Assembly: GCA_028279245.1 (NCBI GenBank) | Contig: JANQOE010000039.1 | Coordinates: 1-64,000, forward strand | Length of the DNA stretch: 64,000 bases | Direction: 5' to 3' | From: Alphaproteobacteria bacterium | GTDB taxonomy: Bacteria > Pseudomonadota > Alphaproteobacteria > UBA6615 | Part shown: in pieces, positions 7,613-15,805 of the stretch | Layout of the letters: every line of letters starts with the position of its first letter | How positions within the stretch are numbered: position 1 is the stretch's first letter | Program-made: the position numbers and the translations under genes | Notes under the pieces: generated by a model | Database searches by the model: none | What the model saw: only the letters and a program-made list of their open reading frames with translations | What the model was told of the DNA's origin: nothing

Positions 7613-8426
7613 CAACGCGTCGCCGGCGAAACCGGCGGCCCCGGGCCTGTGGACCCGGCTACGGTCGTGGGTTGCCAATTCCTGGTTGTTCCTGACGTTC
7701 TTCGCCGGCTTCTTTCTGTTCTGGCAGTTCTCGATCGACCTATTCGACATCCCCCGTTACATCCTGCCGAAACCGACGGAGATCATCGTCAAGAGCTGGG
7801 CCGACGCGCCACGGCTCGTCTGGTTCACCGGCGTCACCGGCCTCGAAACGATCCTCGGCTACATCATTGCCGTCGTGGTCGCCGTGCCCCTGGGACTGGC
7901 GATTGCCTTCTCCGGCTTCCTGCGCAAGACAATCTACCCGTTCTTCGTCAGCATCGAGATGACGCCGAAAATCGCCTTCGCGCCGCTGTTCATCTCCTGG
8001 CTCGGCTTCGGCCTGCTGCCGAAGGTCATCATCGTCATTCTGGTGTGTTTCTTCCCGATCGTCCTGAATTCGATCCTGGCGTTCGGCTCCCTGAGCGACG
8101 AACTCACCCGCTTCATCCGCGCCACCGGCGCAAGTTGGTGGTCCGCCTTCCTCCGCGTCCGCCTCCCGGCGGCCATGCCGCAATGTTTTGTCGGCTTCAA
8201 ATATGCGGCCATCAACGCCACCGTCGGCGCCACCATCGCCGAGTTCATTGGCAGCGACCAAGGCCTCGGCTTCTACATCCAGATTCAGACCGGCAACCTA
8301 AGGCCCGACCTCGCCTTCGCCGGCATCTTCCTGCTGACAGCCCTCGGCCTACTACTGTTCGGCGCCGTCACCCTGGCCGAACGCCTGCTCATCCCCTGGC
8401 ATATCTCAGTGCGGCGGAAAAAGTGA
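7593..8426 (+). CDS. ABC transporter permease, SsuC/TauC type
   Basis: A 277-residue inner-membrane permease. After a polar N-terminus there are about six hydrophobic segments (beginning SWLFLTFFAGFFLFWQF), and an EAA-type coupling region is seen around FIRATGASWWSAFLRVRLPA. The start at 7593 is inside the ATPase gene (20 bp overlap), the usual arrangement in SsuBC-like operons. It is the last gene of the cluster; the next gene is convergent and of different character. Confidence 0.92.
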   Translation: MVTASFDNASPAKPAAPGLWTRLRSWVANSWLFLTFFAGFFLFWQFSIDLFDIPRYILPKPTEIIVKSWADAPRLVWFTGVTGLETILGYIIAVVVAVPLGLAIAFSGFLRKTIYPFFVSIEMTPKIAFAPLFISWLGFGLLPKVIIVILVCFFPIVLNSILAFGSLSDELTRFIRATGASWWSAFLRVRLPAAMPQCFVGFKYAAINATVGATIAEFIGSDQGLGFYIQIQTGNLRPDLAFAGIFLLTALGLLLFGAVTLAERLLIPWHISVRRKK

Positions 8427-8440
8427 TGAAACGGTGCCGG

Positions 8441-9160
8441 CTAGGCATCAGCGGCATCAACGACTTCGTTAAACAGTGCCTTCGTATCATCTAACGCAGA
8501 AATCCCGAGCGGCCGGAACCCGTCTCGAATCGCCAGATCTCCTATGGCCGCGTTCACGAAGTCAGGAGCCAGCGCGTTGATGCGCTCGAACGTTGTTCGG
8601 GTCGCCTCCAAGTCCAGGGTCAGGGCTGCTACAACGTTCTCACGTTGTACGCGGCCCACTGCGGCAATATCGAAAATGTCACGCGACTTGATGTTAGCGC
8701 CCCGATAACGAACCTTCTTTGCAATAATCTCTTGCGGTGTTTCGACTAGCGTGCGAACGCCCTCTATCAGACGTTCAGTCGTGGGTTCTGCAGAGAGTTG
8801 TGGCGCAGCTATGAAGTCGATCTGACCAATGTTCTCGAACGAGAGTTTTAAGAACCTAGCGCCATCTCCGACATACTCGCTTGGCATGACCTCGAACTCG
8901 AAGTCCGTCTTTGCGGGATCGACAAACCCGAGATACTGCGGATCTGAAAGAAAGAGATCGACATCGTGGCTTTCTCGATGATCGATTTGAAGCATGAGTG
9001 CTGTTCCACCGCCAAAGGTCCAAGACTCGATGACCGGACGAGCGCTGTTGACTTGTTCAATCAGACTGGTGGCGATTCGGAAGAGGCGTCGCCAATCCGA
9101 CGGCCTCTGGCCGACATGTCTAGACGATCGGCGGATAGCTCTCGCCCGAGAAAGCGGCAA
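8441..9160 (-). CDS. AbiEii-type nucleotidyltransferase (toxin-like)
   Basis: A protein of up to 239 residues with the minimal nucleotidyltransferase motif GGGTALMLQIDHRESHDVDLF split as GGGTAL and HDVDLF, as in AbiEii/MNT-type toxins and their standalone relatives, plus the conserved IAKKVRYRG-like segment (QEIIAKKVRYRG) that follows in this family. The only in-frame start covering the N-terminus is a TTG at 9160, which lies inside the upstream small gene (41 bp overlap), suggesting translational coupling. The pair is compositionally less GC-rich than its neighbours. The annotated role (type IV toxin-antitoxin or phage defence) is inferred from the family; many members are uncharacterised. 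Confidence 0.82.
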   Translation of the reverse strand: MPLSRARAIRRSSRHVGQRPSDWRRLFRIATSLIEQVNSARPVIESWTFGGGTALMLQIDHRESHDVDLFLSDPQYLGFVDPAKTDFEFEVMPSEYVGDGARFLKLSFENIGQIDFIAAPQLSAEPTTERLIEGVRTLVETPQEIIAKKVRYRGANIKSRDIFDIAAVGRVQRENVVAALTLDLEATRTTFERINALAPDFVNAAIGDLAIRDGFRPLGISALDDTKALFNEVVDAADA

Positions 9161-9377
9161 AATCCTGAGCCGCTTGCTTCAGTTCTGCAACGGAGATGCC
9201 ATGAGCCGCTGCGAATTCCTTCTGAGCGGCCGGTAGCACCTCGCCAAAAAAAGACGACAAATGCCCGGGCATTTCCACTGCAGCGGCATAGTCCTTCAGA
9301 CAATAGGCAAGCTCGTCCGCGTCCAACTGCTTGCTGTGCGGAGCATTCACCGTCGTCAGTACTGATACCGTACCCAT
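9120..9377 (-). CDS. small protein coupled to the AbiEii-like gene, possible antitoxin
   Basis: An 85-residue protein starting at ATG 9377 (a GTG at 9419 would add 14 residues). No domain is recognised with confidence; the second half is helical and alanine-rich (QKEFAAAHGISVAELKQAAQ), and could hold a helix-turn-helix. Its 3' end overlaps the start of the nucleotidyltransferase gene, a layout typical of toxin-antitoxin pairs in which the small partner comes first. It does not look like AbiEi, the usual partner of AbiEii. Confidence 0.6.
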   Translation of the reverse strand: MGTVSVLTTVNAPHSKQLDADELAYCLKDYAAAVEMPGHLSSFFGEVLPAAQKEFAAAHGISVAELKQAAQDFAAFSGESYPPIV

Positions 9378-9419
9378 AGCTGTCAGACCCAAACTGCCAT
9401 CAAATAACAGCCACCACAC

Positions 9420-9650
9420 GGAGAATATAATCTAGACACACTGCAAAAACAATAACGTCAAGGTCAATCCCTAGACCAGAAATCACGGTCACAACACCGA
9501 GATTCCCAATCTACGACAGAAGATACACTAGACTGAAAATGGGTTCGTTTCGTAATTCGTGATTTTTATCGTTATTTTCCAATTCCTTATAGATCCGTCG
9601 TTTACAAACCGCACTTCAATCAATCACGCGGTTATAATACCGTAAACCGG
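9420..9650. other. AT-richer intergenic segment flanking the AbiEii module
   Basis: About 230 bp with visibly lower GC than the rest of the window, including TTTTTATCGTTATTTTCC and GGTTATAATACCGTAAACC. No gene, repeat or attachment site was recognised. It probably contains the promoter of the small gene/AbiEii pair and may mark the edge of a transferred segment. Confidence 0.5.
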
Positions 9651-10565
9651 TCAAGAAGTCAAGGTTACGGGCTGTTGGCCAACGCCAGCGGCGCGCAGGA
9701 ACGCGTCGATGGTCGCACTTTCCGGGGCCTCGCGGGGCCGTATGGCGCCAATTGGCCGGTGGAACCGTGGATGGTCGAGATCGAGGAAGATCAGTTTGTC
9801 TCGTAGGTAGGGCTGGGTCGTGACCCGTGGCATCGTCGAGATGAGGTCCGTCTCAGCAACGATCTCCAGGACCGAGCGAATGGAATCGGTCTCGCAGCCG
9901 ATTCGTGTGCGTTCGACCCCCATTTCGATCAGCGCGCCCTCGCTTTGCTGGCGCAGCAGGCTACCGCGCGAATGCGCGACCCAGACTTGATCCGCGAGGT
10001 CCCGGGGCGAGACCTGTGAGCGACGCAGGAGCGGGTGCCCCACCCGGCAGAGGATGCCGACCCGGTCGTCGATCAGCGGCATGAAGGTCAGCGCGGCGCC
10101 CGTCTCAGCCAGAATGCGTGGGCCAATGACCACATCGATCTGCCCGCGGTCCAGTATCGTGCGCAGCTCGTGCACCAAGCCGACGCGGATCTCCACCGCG
10201 CACTCCGGGTTGGTCCGGATAAAGCCCGACAGCCGGTCGGTGAGGAAACGCCCGGCGATGATCGGCGGCGCGCCGATGCGCAGTTCCCCGGCCGCGCCTG
10301 ACCCGACCAGGTCCGCATAGCCGCTGGCGCGCTCCTCGGCGACCCGGATAACCAACCCATCCCGCGCCAGTCGGCGGCCAATCTCTGTCGGAATGGCCCG
10401 CCGCCCCATGCGGCTGAACACCGGCGCGCCGAGCCGCGCTTCCAACAGGCGCATGTTGCGGCTCAAGGCCGGCTGACTGAGCCGCAACCGGTCGGCGGCC
10501 GCCTGGAACGAGCCGGCCTCGACGATCATCGAGAGTTGGGCGAGGTGACGAGGATCCAGATTCAT
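9651..10565 (-). CDS. LysR-family transcriptional regulator
   Basis: A 304-residue LysR protein: winged helix at residues 1-60 (LAQLSMIVEAGSFQAAADRL, SQPALSRNMRLLEARLGAPVF), followed by the periplasmic-binding-protein-like effector domain starting about residue 90 (GELRIGAPPIIAG). The ATG at 10565 is the natural start. It is divergent from the TAXI-TRAP importer operon with 92 bp between the starts, so it most likely senses the substrate or an intermediate of that pathway. Confidence 0.93.
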   Translation of the reverse strand: MNLDPRHLAQLSMIVEAGSFQAAADRLRLSQPALSRNMRLLEARLGAPVFSRMGRRAIPTEIGRRLARDGLVIRVAEERASGYADLVGSGAAGELRIGAPPIIAGRFLTDRLSGFIRTNPECAVEIRVGLVHELRTILDRGQIDVVIGPRILAETGAALTFMPLIDDRVGILCRVGHPLLRRSQVSPRDLADQVWVAHSRGSLLRQQSEGALIEMGVERTRIGCETDSIRSVLEIVAETDLISTMPRVTTQPYLRDKLIFLDLDHPRFHRPIGAIRPREAPESATIDAFLRAAGVGQQPVTLTS

Positions 10566-10593
10566 ATCAAATCGCTATATGACAATCGACGAA

Positions 10594-10615
10594 ATATATT
10601 ATCCTTTATGTATAT
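10594..10615. promoter_or_regulatory. candidate LysR operator in the divergent promoter region
   Basis: ATATA (10594-10598) and TATAT (10611-10615) form an inverted repeat with a 12-base spacer in a strikingly AT-rich stretch between the LysR gene and the TRAP operon. It resembles the T-N11-A dyad bound by LysR proteins and is compatible with overlapping divergent promoters. Assignment is by position and form only. Confidence 0.35.
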
Positions 10616-10657
10616 CGGCCGCTAGCCTGTCGGGAACAGAGTAAATAAGGAGGAACA

Positions 10658-11671
10658 ATGTTCAGCCCCCGAAAGGCGATGGCTGTGGCTGCCGTCGCGC
10701 TATTCTCGGTTTCGGCCGCCTCGACCGCATCCGCCCAAATCCATAAAGGCGAAACCGCCGGCGTCGGCGATCCGGTCCACACGATGTTCGTCGCCTTCGC
10801 AAACCAGGCCCGCAAGGGCGGCGTCGAAATCCAGGTCAACGCAGGCCAGACCCTCACCAAGTCGATGCTCAACGCAGCGCGCGGCAATCTCGCCTTCTAT
10901 TCCGGCGTGCCGTCCCTCGCCAACCTGATGGCCGGCGGCCGCGCGATGTACGAGCCGATTGCCGAAGCGCCGGAGCTGTCGAAGAACCTCCGGGCACTGT
11001 TCGGGTTCGAGGCCGGCGCCTATCACCCGGTGACCCTGGCCGGGTCCGGCATTGGCGACTGGGCGGACCTCAAAGGCAAGACCGTGTTCACCGGCCCGCC
11101 CGCCGGATCGGCATCAGCCACGTCCGAGGCGCTGATCAGAGCGATCACCGGTTATGAGCCGGGCCAGGACTACGAAGCCGTCCGGCTGAGTTGGGGCGAA
11201 GGGTTTGCCGCGCTCAGCGATGGCAAAATCGACATGATGGTGCGGCCCGCCGAAATCGGCTCCGCGCGCATCGAGCAATTTGGTCTCACCGGCGAGTTCC
11301 GGGTCTTGTCGATCCCCGATGACGCCGCCGAGTCCGACGAGATTCAAGCAATCTTCGGACAGGCCGGCCGTGGCCTCGCCAGATTCGACGGCGGGCTTTA
11401 CCAGGGCCAGCTCACCGACGGCGAAATCCTCGCCCTTGGCTTCTTCCAATTTGTTGGCACCCATAAGGACGTGGATGACGAGGTCGTCTACAACGCAACA
11501 AAGGCGTTCTGGGAGAACATCGAGGAAGTTCAGGCGACGGCCTTTTTCCTCCAGGCCGTCACCCGGGAGACCGCGTTCACGGCGGTGAATGTTCCGCTGC
11601 ATCCGGGTGCGCTGCGTTACTACGACGAAGCGGGCTTCGACGTTCCGGACGAGTTGCGTCCGGCGAGCTAA
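10658..11671 (+). CDS. TAXI-family TRAP transporter solute-binding protein
   Basis: A 337-residue exported protein with a signal peptide ending near residue 27 (STASA/QIH). The body has the TAXI features: an N-terminal lobe beginning HKGETAGVG, LTKSMLNAARGNLAFYSG, DLKGKTVFTGPPAGSASATS and ALSDGKIDMMVRP. TAXI proteins bind organic acids and related small anions in the periplasm and deliver them to a fused TRAP permease, which is exactly the next gene. A GC-rich hairpin lies between the two. The ribosome site AAGGAGG precedes the ATG. Confidence 0.9.
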   Translation: MFSPRKAMAVAAVALFSVSAASTASAQIHKGETAGVGDPVHTMFVAFANQARKGGVEIQVNAGQTLTKSMLNAARGNLAFYSGVPSLANLMAGGRAMYEPIAEAPELSKNLRALFGFEAGAYHPVTLAGSGIGDWADLKGKTVFTGPPAGSASATSEALIRAITGYEPGQDYEAVRLSWGEGFAALSDGKIDMMVRPAEIGSARIEQFGLTGEFRVLSIPDDAAESDEIQAIFGQAGRGLARFDGGLYQGQLTDGEILALGFFQFVGTHKDVDDEVVYNATKAFWENIEEVQATAFFLQAVTRETAFTAVNVPLHPGALRYYDEAGFDVPDELRPAS

Positions 11672-11684
11672 CCTGCGACGGCCG

Positions 11685-11709
11685 GGCCGGCCCGCACGTC
11701 GGGTCGGCC
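11685..11709 (+). terminator. intra-operon hairpin after the TAXI binding-protein gene
   Basis: GGCCGGCCCG (11685-11694) pairs with CGGGTCGGCC (11700-11709), one G-U pair, loop of 5. No U-tract follows, so it is better read as an mRNA-stabilising or attenuating hairpin than as a full terminator. Confidence 0.5.
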
Positions 11710-11741
11710 TGTCGCCGCCTACACCCTAGAAAGCATCGGCC

Positions 11742-13667
11742 ATGTCCGATTCCACGAACGCCGACAGCGCCCTGTCCCGCCTACTCGGGATCGCCCTGGT
11801 TGGCAGTTGCGCGGCCCTGGGGGCGATCGCGGTCTACAGCTCTGGTATCGGGCTGCTCGACCCGAAGCTCCACCGCGCCGGCGGGTTTGCGCTGGCTCTT
11901 ATTGTCGGGGTCGCCGCCGCACGGTCGCGCCGCGAGGCGGCGCATCGGCAAGACGTCCCGTTCGCCGGTCTACACACCGCCATAGACATCGCACTCATCC
12001 TCGCCGGATTGTGGTCCATCTGGTCGTTCTTCTTCGTCCAGACCCAGATGGAGACCGCGCTCTACGATGTGACGAATGCCGACGCTTGGCCGGCGCTGGC
12101 GGGCCTGATCGTCTTCCTGGAACTCTGCCGGCGCCTCTGGGGCTGGGGACTCTTCGGTGTCGGCGCGTTAGCCGTGGTCTACCTGCTGTTCGGCCAGGAC
12201 CTTCCGGGCATCATGGCCCATGCCGGCTTCAGCTTCCGGGAAGTCGCGGAAGCGCTCTGGTACAACACCAACAAGGGCGTGTTCGGGTCGATCACCAACA
12301 TCGTCCTGTCGACGGTGTTCATCTTCATCATCTTCGGCACGTTGCTCGAAGGCACCGGCGCCGGCGCGACATTGCTCAAGTTCGCCTTTCTCGCGACGCG
12401 GCGCACGCGGGGCGGACCGGCCCATGCAGCGATCCTCGCCTCATCGATGTTCGGCACCATGTCGGGGAGCACGGTCGCCAACATCGTCGGCACCGGCACC
12501 TTCACGATCCCGATGATCAAGAAGCGCGGCTTCTCCCCCGCCTTTGCCGGTGGCATCGAGGCAACGGCCTCGTCCGGCGGCCAGATCATGCCGCCCATCA
12601 TGGGCGCGGCCGCTCTGGTGATGGCCGATCTGACCGGTGTCGGCTATCTCAACGTAATCGTCGCGGCCCTGTTCCCGGCACTGTTCTACTATTTCAGCCT
12701 GTTCGCCGCAGTCACCGTCGAAGCCCGCCGCCAAGGCATCGAGGTGCAACCGCTGACGATGGACGACCGGATCACCCGGGTCGACCTGATCAACTCCGTG
12801 CTGTTCGTCGGGCCCATCCTCGCTGTCATCGGATCGCTGCTATTCGGTTTTTCGACATCGGCGGCCGGTTTCAACGCGGTCGTCGTGCTGTTGGCCCTCT
12901 CGGTCATAAATCCCGAGGTACGGAAAGATCCGGCCCGCGTTTGGCGTTCCTTCATCAACGGTTCCAAGTCCGGCGCGACGCTGCTGATCGCCATCGCCGC
13001 CATCGGCATCCTCGTTGGATCGCTCGACTCCACCGGCCTCGGGCTGAAGCTGGCGAACATCATCAGCGCGATCCGCGGTGAGAGCCTGATGTCGGCCCTG
13101 CTTGTGGCGATGGCCGGCGCATTGGTCCTGGGCATGGGCATGCCGACCCTGCCGGCCTATCTCATCATCATCCTGGTGATGGGGCCGGCGATCCAGGCGC
13201 TCGGCGTGTCGATGCTGACCGCGCACATGTTCGTCTTCTATTACGGCGTCGCCTCGTCGCTGACGCCGCCTGTCGCCATCGCCGCCTACGCCGCCGCCCC
13301 GATTGCCCAAGCGAACCCACTGGTAACGGCACTGATGTCGTTCCGGCTCGGCATGTCGAAATTCATCATCCCCTTCATCTTCGCCTTCTATCCGACGATA
13401 CTGATCGTCGAAGAGTTCAACCTGCTGCCGTTTATCTGGATCGTGCTGCGGACACTCTTCACCATCTGGCTGTTTTCCTCCGCTCTCTCGGCCTTCGATC
13501 GCGGCAAGCTATCGGTGCCGGAAGTCGTGCTGCGCTTCGTTACCGCCTTCGCACTCTTGTTCCTGAGCCCAGCCGTCCACCTGCCGGCCCTCGTCGTCGG
13601 CGCCGCACTGATCGCCTGGGACCTGCGCCGTCCGGCGCAAGCGCCACTGACCGGAGCCGCCCGATGA
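11742..13667 (+). CDS. TRAP transporter fused permease subunit (DctQM type)
   Basis: A 641-residue membrane protein with the 4-TM small subunit and the 12-TM large subunit joined, the form that always accompanies TAXI binding proteins. The large-subunit signature is clear: MFGTMSGSTVANIVGTGTFTIP, FAGGIEATASSGGQIMPPIMGAAA, and VLGMGMPTLPAYLIIILVMG. It uses an ion gradient to import the TAXI-bound solute. Its stop overlaps the sulfatase-family start (ATGA), so transport and hydrolysis are translationally coupled, a strong hint that the imported compound is the substrate of that hydrolase. Confidence 0.95.
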   Translation: MSDSTNADSALSRLLGIALVGSCAALGAIAVYSSGIGLLDPKLHRAGGFALALIVGVAAARSRREAAHRQDVPFAGLHTAIDIALILAGLWSIWSFFFVQTQMETALYDVTNADAWPALAGLIVFLELCRRLWGWGLFGVGALAVVYLLFGQDLPGIMAHAGFSFREVAEALWYNTNKGVFGSITNIVLSTVFIFIIFGTLLEGTGAGATLLKFAFLATRRTRGGPAHAAILASSMFGTMSGSTVANIVGTGTFTIPMIKKRGFSPAFAGGIEATASSGGQIMPPIMGAAALVMADLTGVGYLNVIVAALFPALFYYFSLFAAVTVEARRQGIEVQPLTMDDRITRVDLINSVLFVGPILAVIGSLLFGFSTSAAGFNAVVVLLALSVINPEVRKDPARVWRSFINGSKSGATLLIAIAAIGILVGSLDSTGLGLKLANIISAIRGESLMSALLVAMAGALVLGMGMPTLPAYLIIILVMGPAIQALGVSMLTAHMFVFYYGVASSLTPPVAIAAYAAAPIAQANPLVTALMSFRLGMSKFIIPFIFAFYPTILIVEEFNLLPFIWIVLRTLFTIWLFSSALSAFDRGKLSVPEVVLRFVTAFALLFLSPAVHLPALVVGAALIAWDLRRPAQAPLTGAAR

Positions 13668-15235
13668 GCAAGCGTCCGAACTTCCTTTTCATCATCACGG
13701 ACCAGCATCGCGCCGATCACTTGGGCTGCTACGGTAACCCGATTGTCCGGACGCCACACATCGACGGTGTCGCGGCTAGGGGCCGAAGGTGGGAGCGGTT
13801 CTATGTGGCCAACCCCATCTGCATGCCGAACCGCGCCTCGATCATGACCGGACGCATGTCATCGCTGCATGGCGCACGGCACAATGGCATCGCGCTTTCG
13901 CGGAACCACACGACGTTTGTCGAGCTGCTGAAGGATGCCGGTTATCGCACCGGTCTCATTGGTAAATCGCATCTGCAAAGCTTCACCGGCCTGCCCGCAA
14001 CAAATCGCTTCAAGCCGCAACCCGGGTTGCGCACGCCCAGCCGCCGTTTGCGCGACGCCTACAAGAACAACCGGCATTCACCGGACTACGACCTAGAGAA
14101 GTCGTCGACCTGGGACCGCCCCCTCGCCGAACGCCTGGATGGCGACTTCTACGGATTCGACCATGTGGAAATCGCCACCGACCATGGCGACCAGGCGTCG
14201 GGCGACTATCTGCTGTGGGCCCGGTCAAAGTACCCAGGTTTCGACAATTTGGTCGGCCAGCGGAACGCGCTGCCGGACAACCGCATCCACGCGCCGCAAG
14301 CCTGGCGGACGGCAGTCCCCGAGGAGTTGTATTCGACCAGCTGGGTCGCTGACCGGACCGAGGCTTGGCTCGGCGAGCGCGCGGCGGGGGCCGAGCCCTT
14401 CTTCCTGCAGATGTCATTCCCCGATCCCCATCACCCGTTCACCCCGCCGGGACGATATTGGAACATGTACGATCCGGCTGAGATCGCATTGCCCGCTTCA
14501 TTCGGCAAAGGCGACCTGCCGCCGATCCGGGCGATGCGGGAAGCGATGCGGGACGGCACCGATCCACGCGACAACCAGAACCCGTTCGCCGTCACCGCGA
14601 ACGAAGCGCGCGCGCTGATTGCCCTGACCTACGGCTCAATCACCATGATCGACGATGCGATCGGCCGGGTCCTCGCCCGGCTGCGGGACCTCGGCCTCGC
14701 CGACAACACCGTGGTCGTGTTCACCACCGACCATGGCGATTACATGGGCGACCAGGGACTGATGCTGAAACTGCTGCTGCACTACCAGAGCATCATCCGG
14801 GTCCCGTTCATCTGGCATGACCCCGGCGCGCCGGCGGATGGCGCCGTCGAGCGCGGTCTCGCCTCCTCCATCGACATCTCGGCAACCATCCTCGCCCGTG
14901 CCGGCATTCAGCCGTTCAACGGGCTGCAGGGACGTGACCTGCTGTCGACCGAGCCGCCCGCCGCCATCATCGTCGAGGAAGACAGCCAGCGGACCATGAC
15001 CGGGTTCGACCGTCCCCAGCGCGTCCGCACCATCGTCACGGACCGCTACCGCATGTCGCTGCGCCAGGGCGAAGACTGGAACGAGCTCTACGATCTGCAA
15101 TCCGACCCGGACGAGGTCGTCAATCTTTACGCGGTACCCGGCGCCAGCGCCGTCCGGTCCGACCTGACGGAGACGATGGTGCACCGGATGATCGAACTGC
15201 AGGACCGCGCCCCACTGCCGGCCTACCGGGCCTAA
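13664..15235 (+). CDS. sulfatase-family hydrolase (alkaline phosphatase superfamily)
   Basis: A 523-residue protein with no signal peptide, hence cytoplasmic. Metal ligands are suggested by FIITDQHRADH near the N-terminus and TTDHGDYMGDQG late in the chain. The sulfatase signature is CMPNRASIMTGR, with Cys53 in a CxPxR context, so this residue should be matured to formylglycine. The family includes aryl and alkyl sulfatases and also phosphonate monoester hydrolases with the same signature. Coupling to a TRAP importer, and the VOC and fumarylacetoacetase genes after it, point to desulfation or hydrolysis of an imported compound before ring or chain breakdown. Confidence 0.92.
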   Translation: MSKRPNFLFIITDQHRADHLGCYGNPIVRTPHIDGVAARGRRWERFYVANPICMPNRASIMTGRMSSLHGARHNGIALSRNHTTFVELLKDAGYRTGLIGKSHLQSFTGLPATNRFKPQPGLRTPSRRLRDAYKNNRHSPDYDLEKSSTWDRPLAERLDGDFYGFDHVEIATDHGDQASGDYLLWARSKYPGFDNLVGQRNALPDNRIHAPQAWRTAVPEELYSTSWVADRTEAWLGERAAGAEPFFLQMSFPDPHHPFTPPGRYWNMYDPAEIALPASFGKGDLPPIRAMREAMRDGTDPRDNQNPFAVTANEARALIALTYGSITMIDDAIGRVLARLRDLGLADNTVVVFTTDHGDYMGDQGLMLKLLLHYQSIIRVPFIWHDPGAPADGAVERGLASSIDISATILARAGIQPFNGLQGRDLLSTEPPAAIIVEEDSQRTMTGFDRPQRVRTIVTDRYRMSLRQGEDWNELYDLQSDPDEVVNLYAVPGASAVRSDLTETMVHRMIELQDRAPLPAYRA

Positions 15236-15258
15236 CGAACACCGAGGAGAAGCATTTC

Positions 15259-15795
15259 ATGAAGATTGAGAAGATCCATCACGTCGCCTATCGCTGCAAA
15301 GACGCGAAGGAAACGGTCGAATGGTACGGCAAGTATCTGAACATGGATTTCGTGTTGGCCATCGCCGAGAACGAGGTGCCGTCAACCAAGGAGCCGGACC
15401 CCTATATGCACGTCTTTCTCGATGCCGGGGGCGGCAACATCCTGGCGTTCTTTGAACTGCCGACCCAGCCGGAGATGGGGAAAGACCCGAACACACCGGA
15501 GTGGGTGCAGCACCTCGCCCTCCAGGTCGAAAGCGAAACGGCGCTGATGGAAGCCAAGGCGCGGTTGGAGGCGGACGGGATCGACGTCGTCGGACCGACC
15601 AACCACACCATCTTCAAGTCGATCTACTTCTTCGATCCGAACGGCCACCGCATTGAGTTGGCCACCAACACCAACACGCCGGAGATGGATCAGAAGCTCG
15701 ACACCGTGAAGTGGGACATGCTGAACGAATGGACGGCAACCCGGCGCGCGCCGCGGCACGCCGACTGGCTGCACGACACGCCAGCGGGCCCGTAA
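15259..15795 (+). CDS. VOC-superfamily protein (glyoxalase/extradiol dioxygenase fold)
   Basis: A 178-residue protein with two beta-alpha-beta-beta-beta units of the vicinal-oxygen-chelate fold: IEKIHHVAYRCKD at the start, VQHLALQV in the middle and IYFFDPNGHRIELAT at the end. His residues in HHVAY and QHLAL and Glu in RIELA match the usual metal ligands. It has one VOC module, shorter than 4-hydroxyphenylpyruvate or type I extradiol dioxygenases. The last 30 residues (NEWTATRRAPRHADWLHD) are an unusual tail. The GAGGAG ribosome site is present. Because it lies between a sulfatase-like enzyme and fumarylacetoacetase, a ring-cleaving or isomerising role is plausible but unproven. Confidence 0.85.
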   Translation: MKIEKIHHVAYRCKDAKETVEWYGKYLNMDFVLAIAENEVPSTKEPDPYMHVFLDAGGGNILAFFELPTQPEMGKDPNTPEWVQHLALQVESETALMEAKARLEADGIDVVGPTNHTIFKSIYFFDPNGHRIELATNTNTPEMDQKLDTVKWDMLNEWTATRRAPRHADWLHDTPAGP

Positions 15796-15805
15796 CCCGA
15801 CCCTG

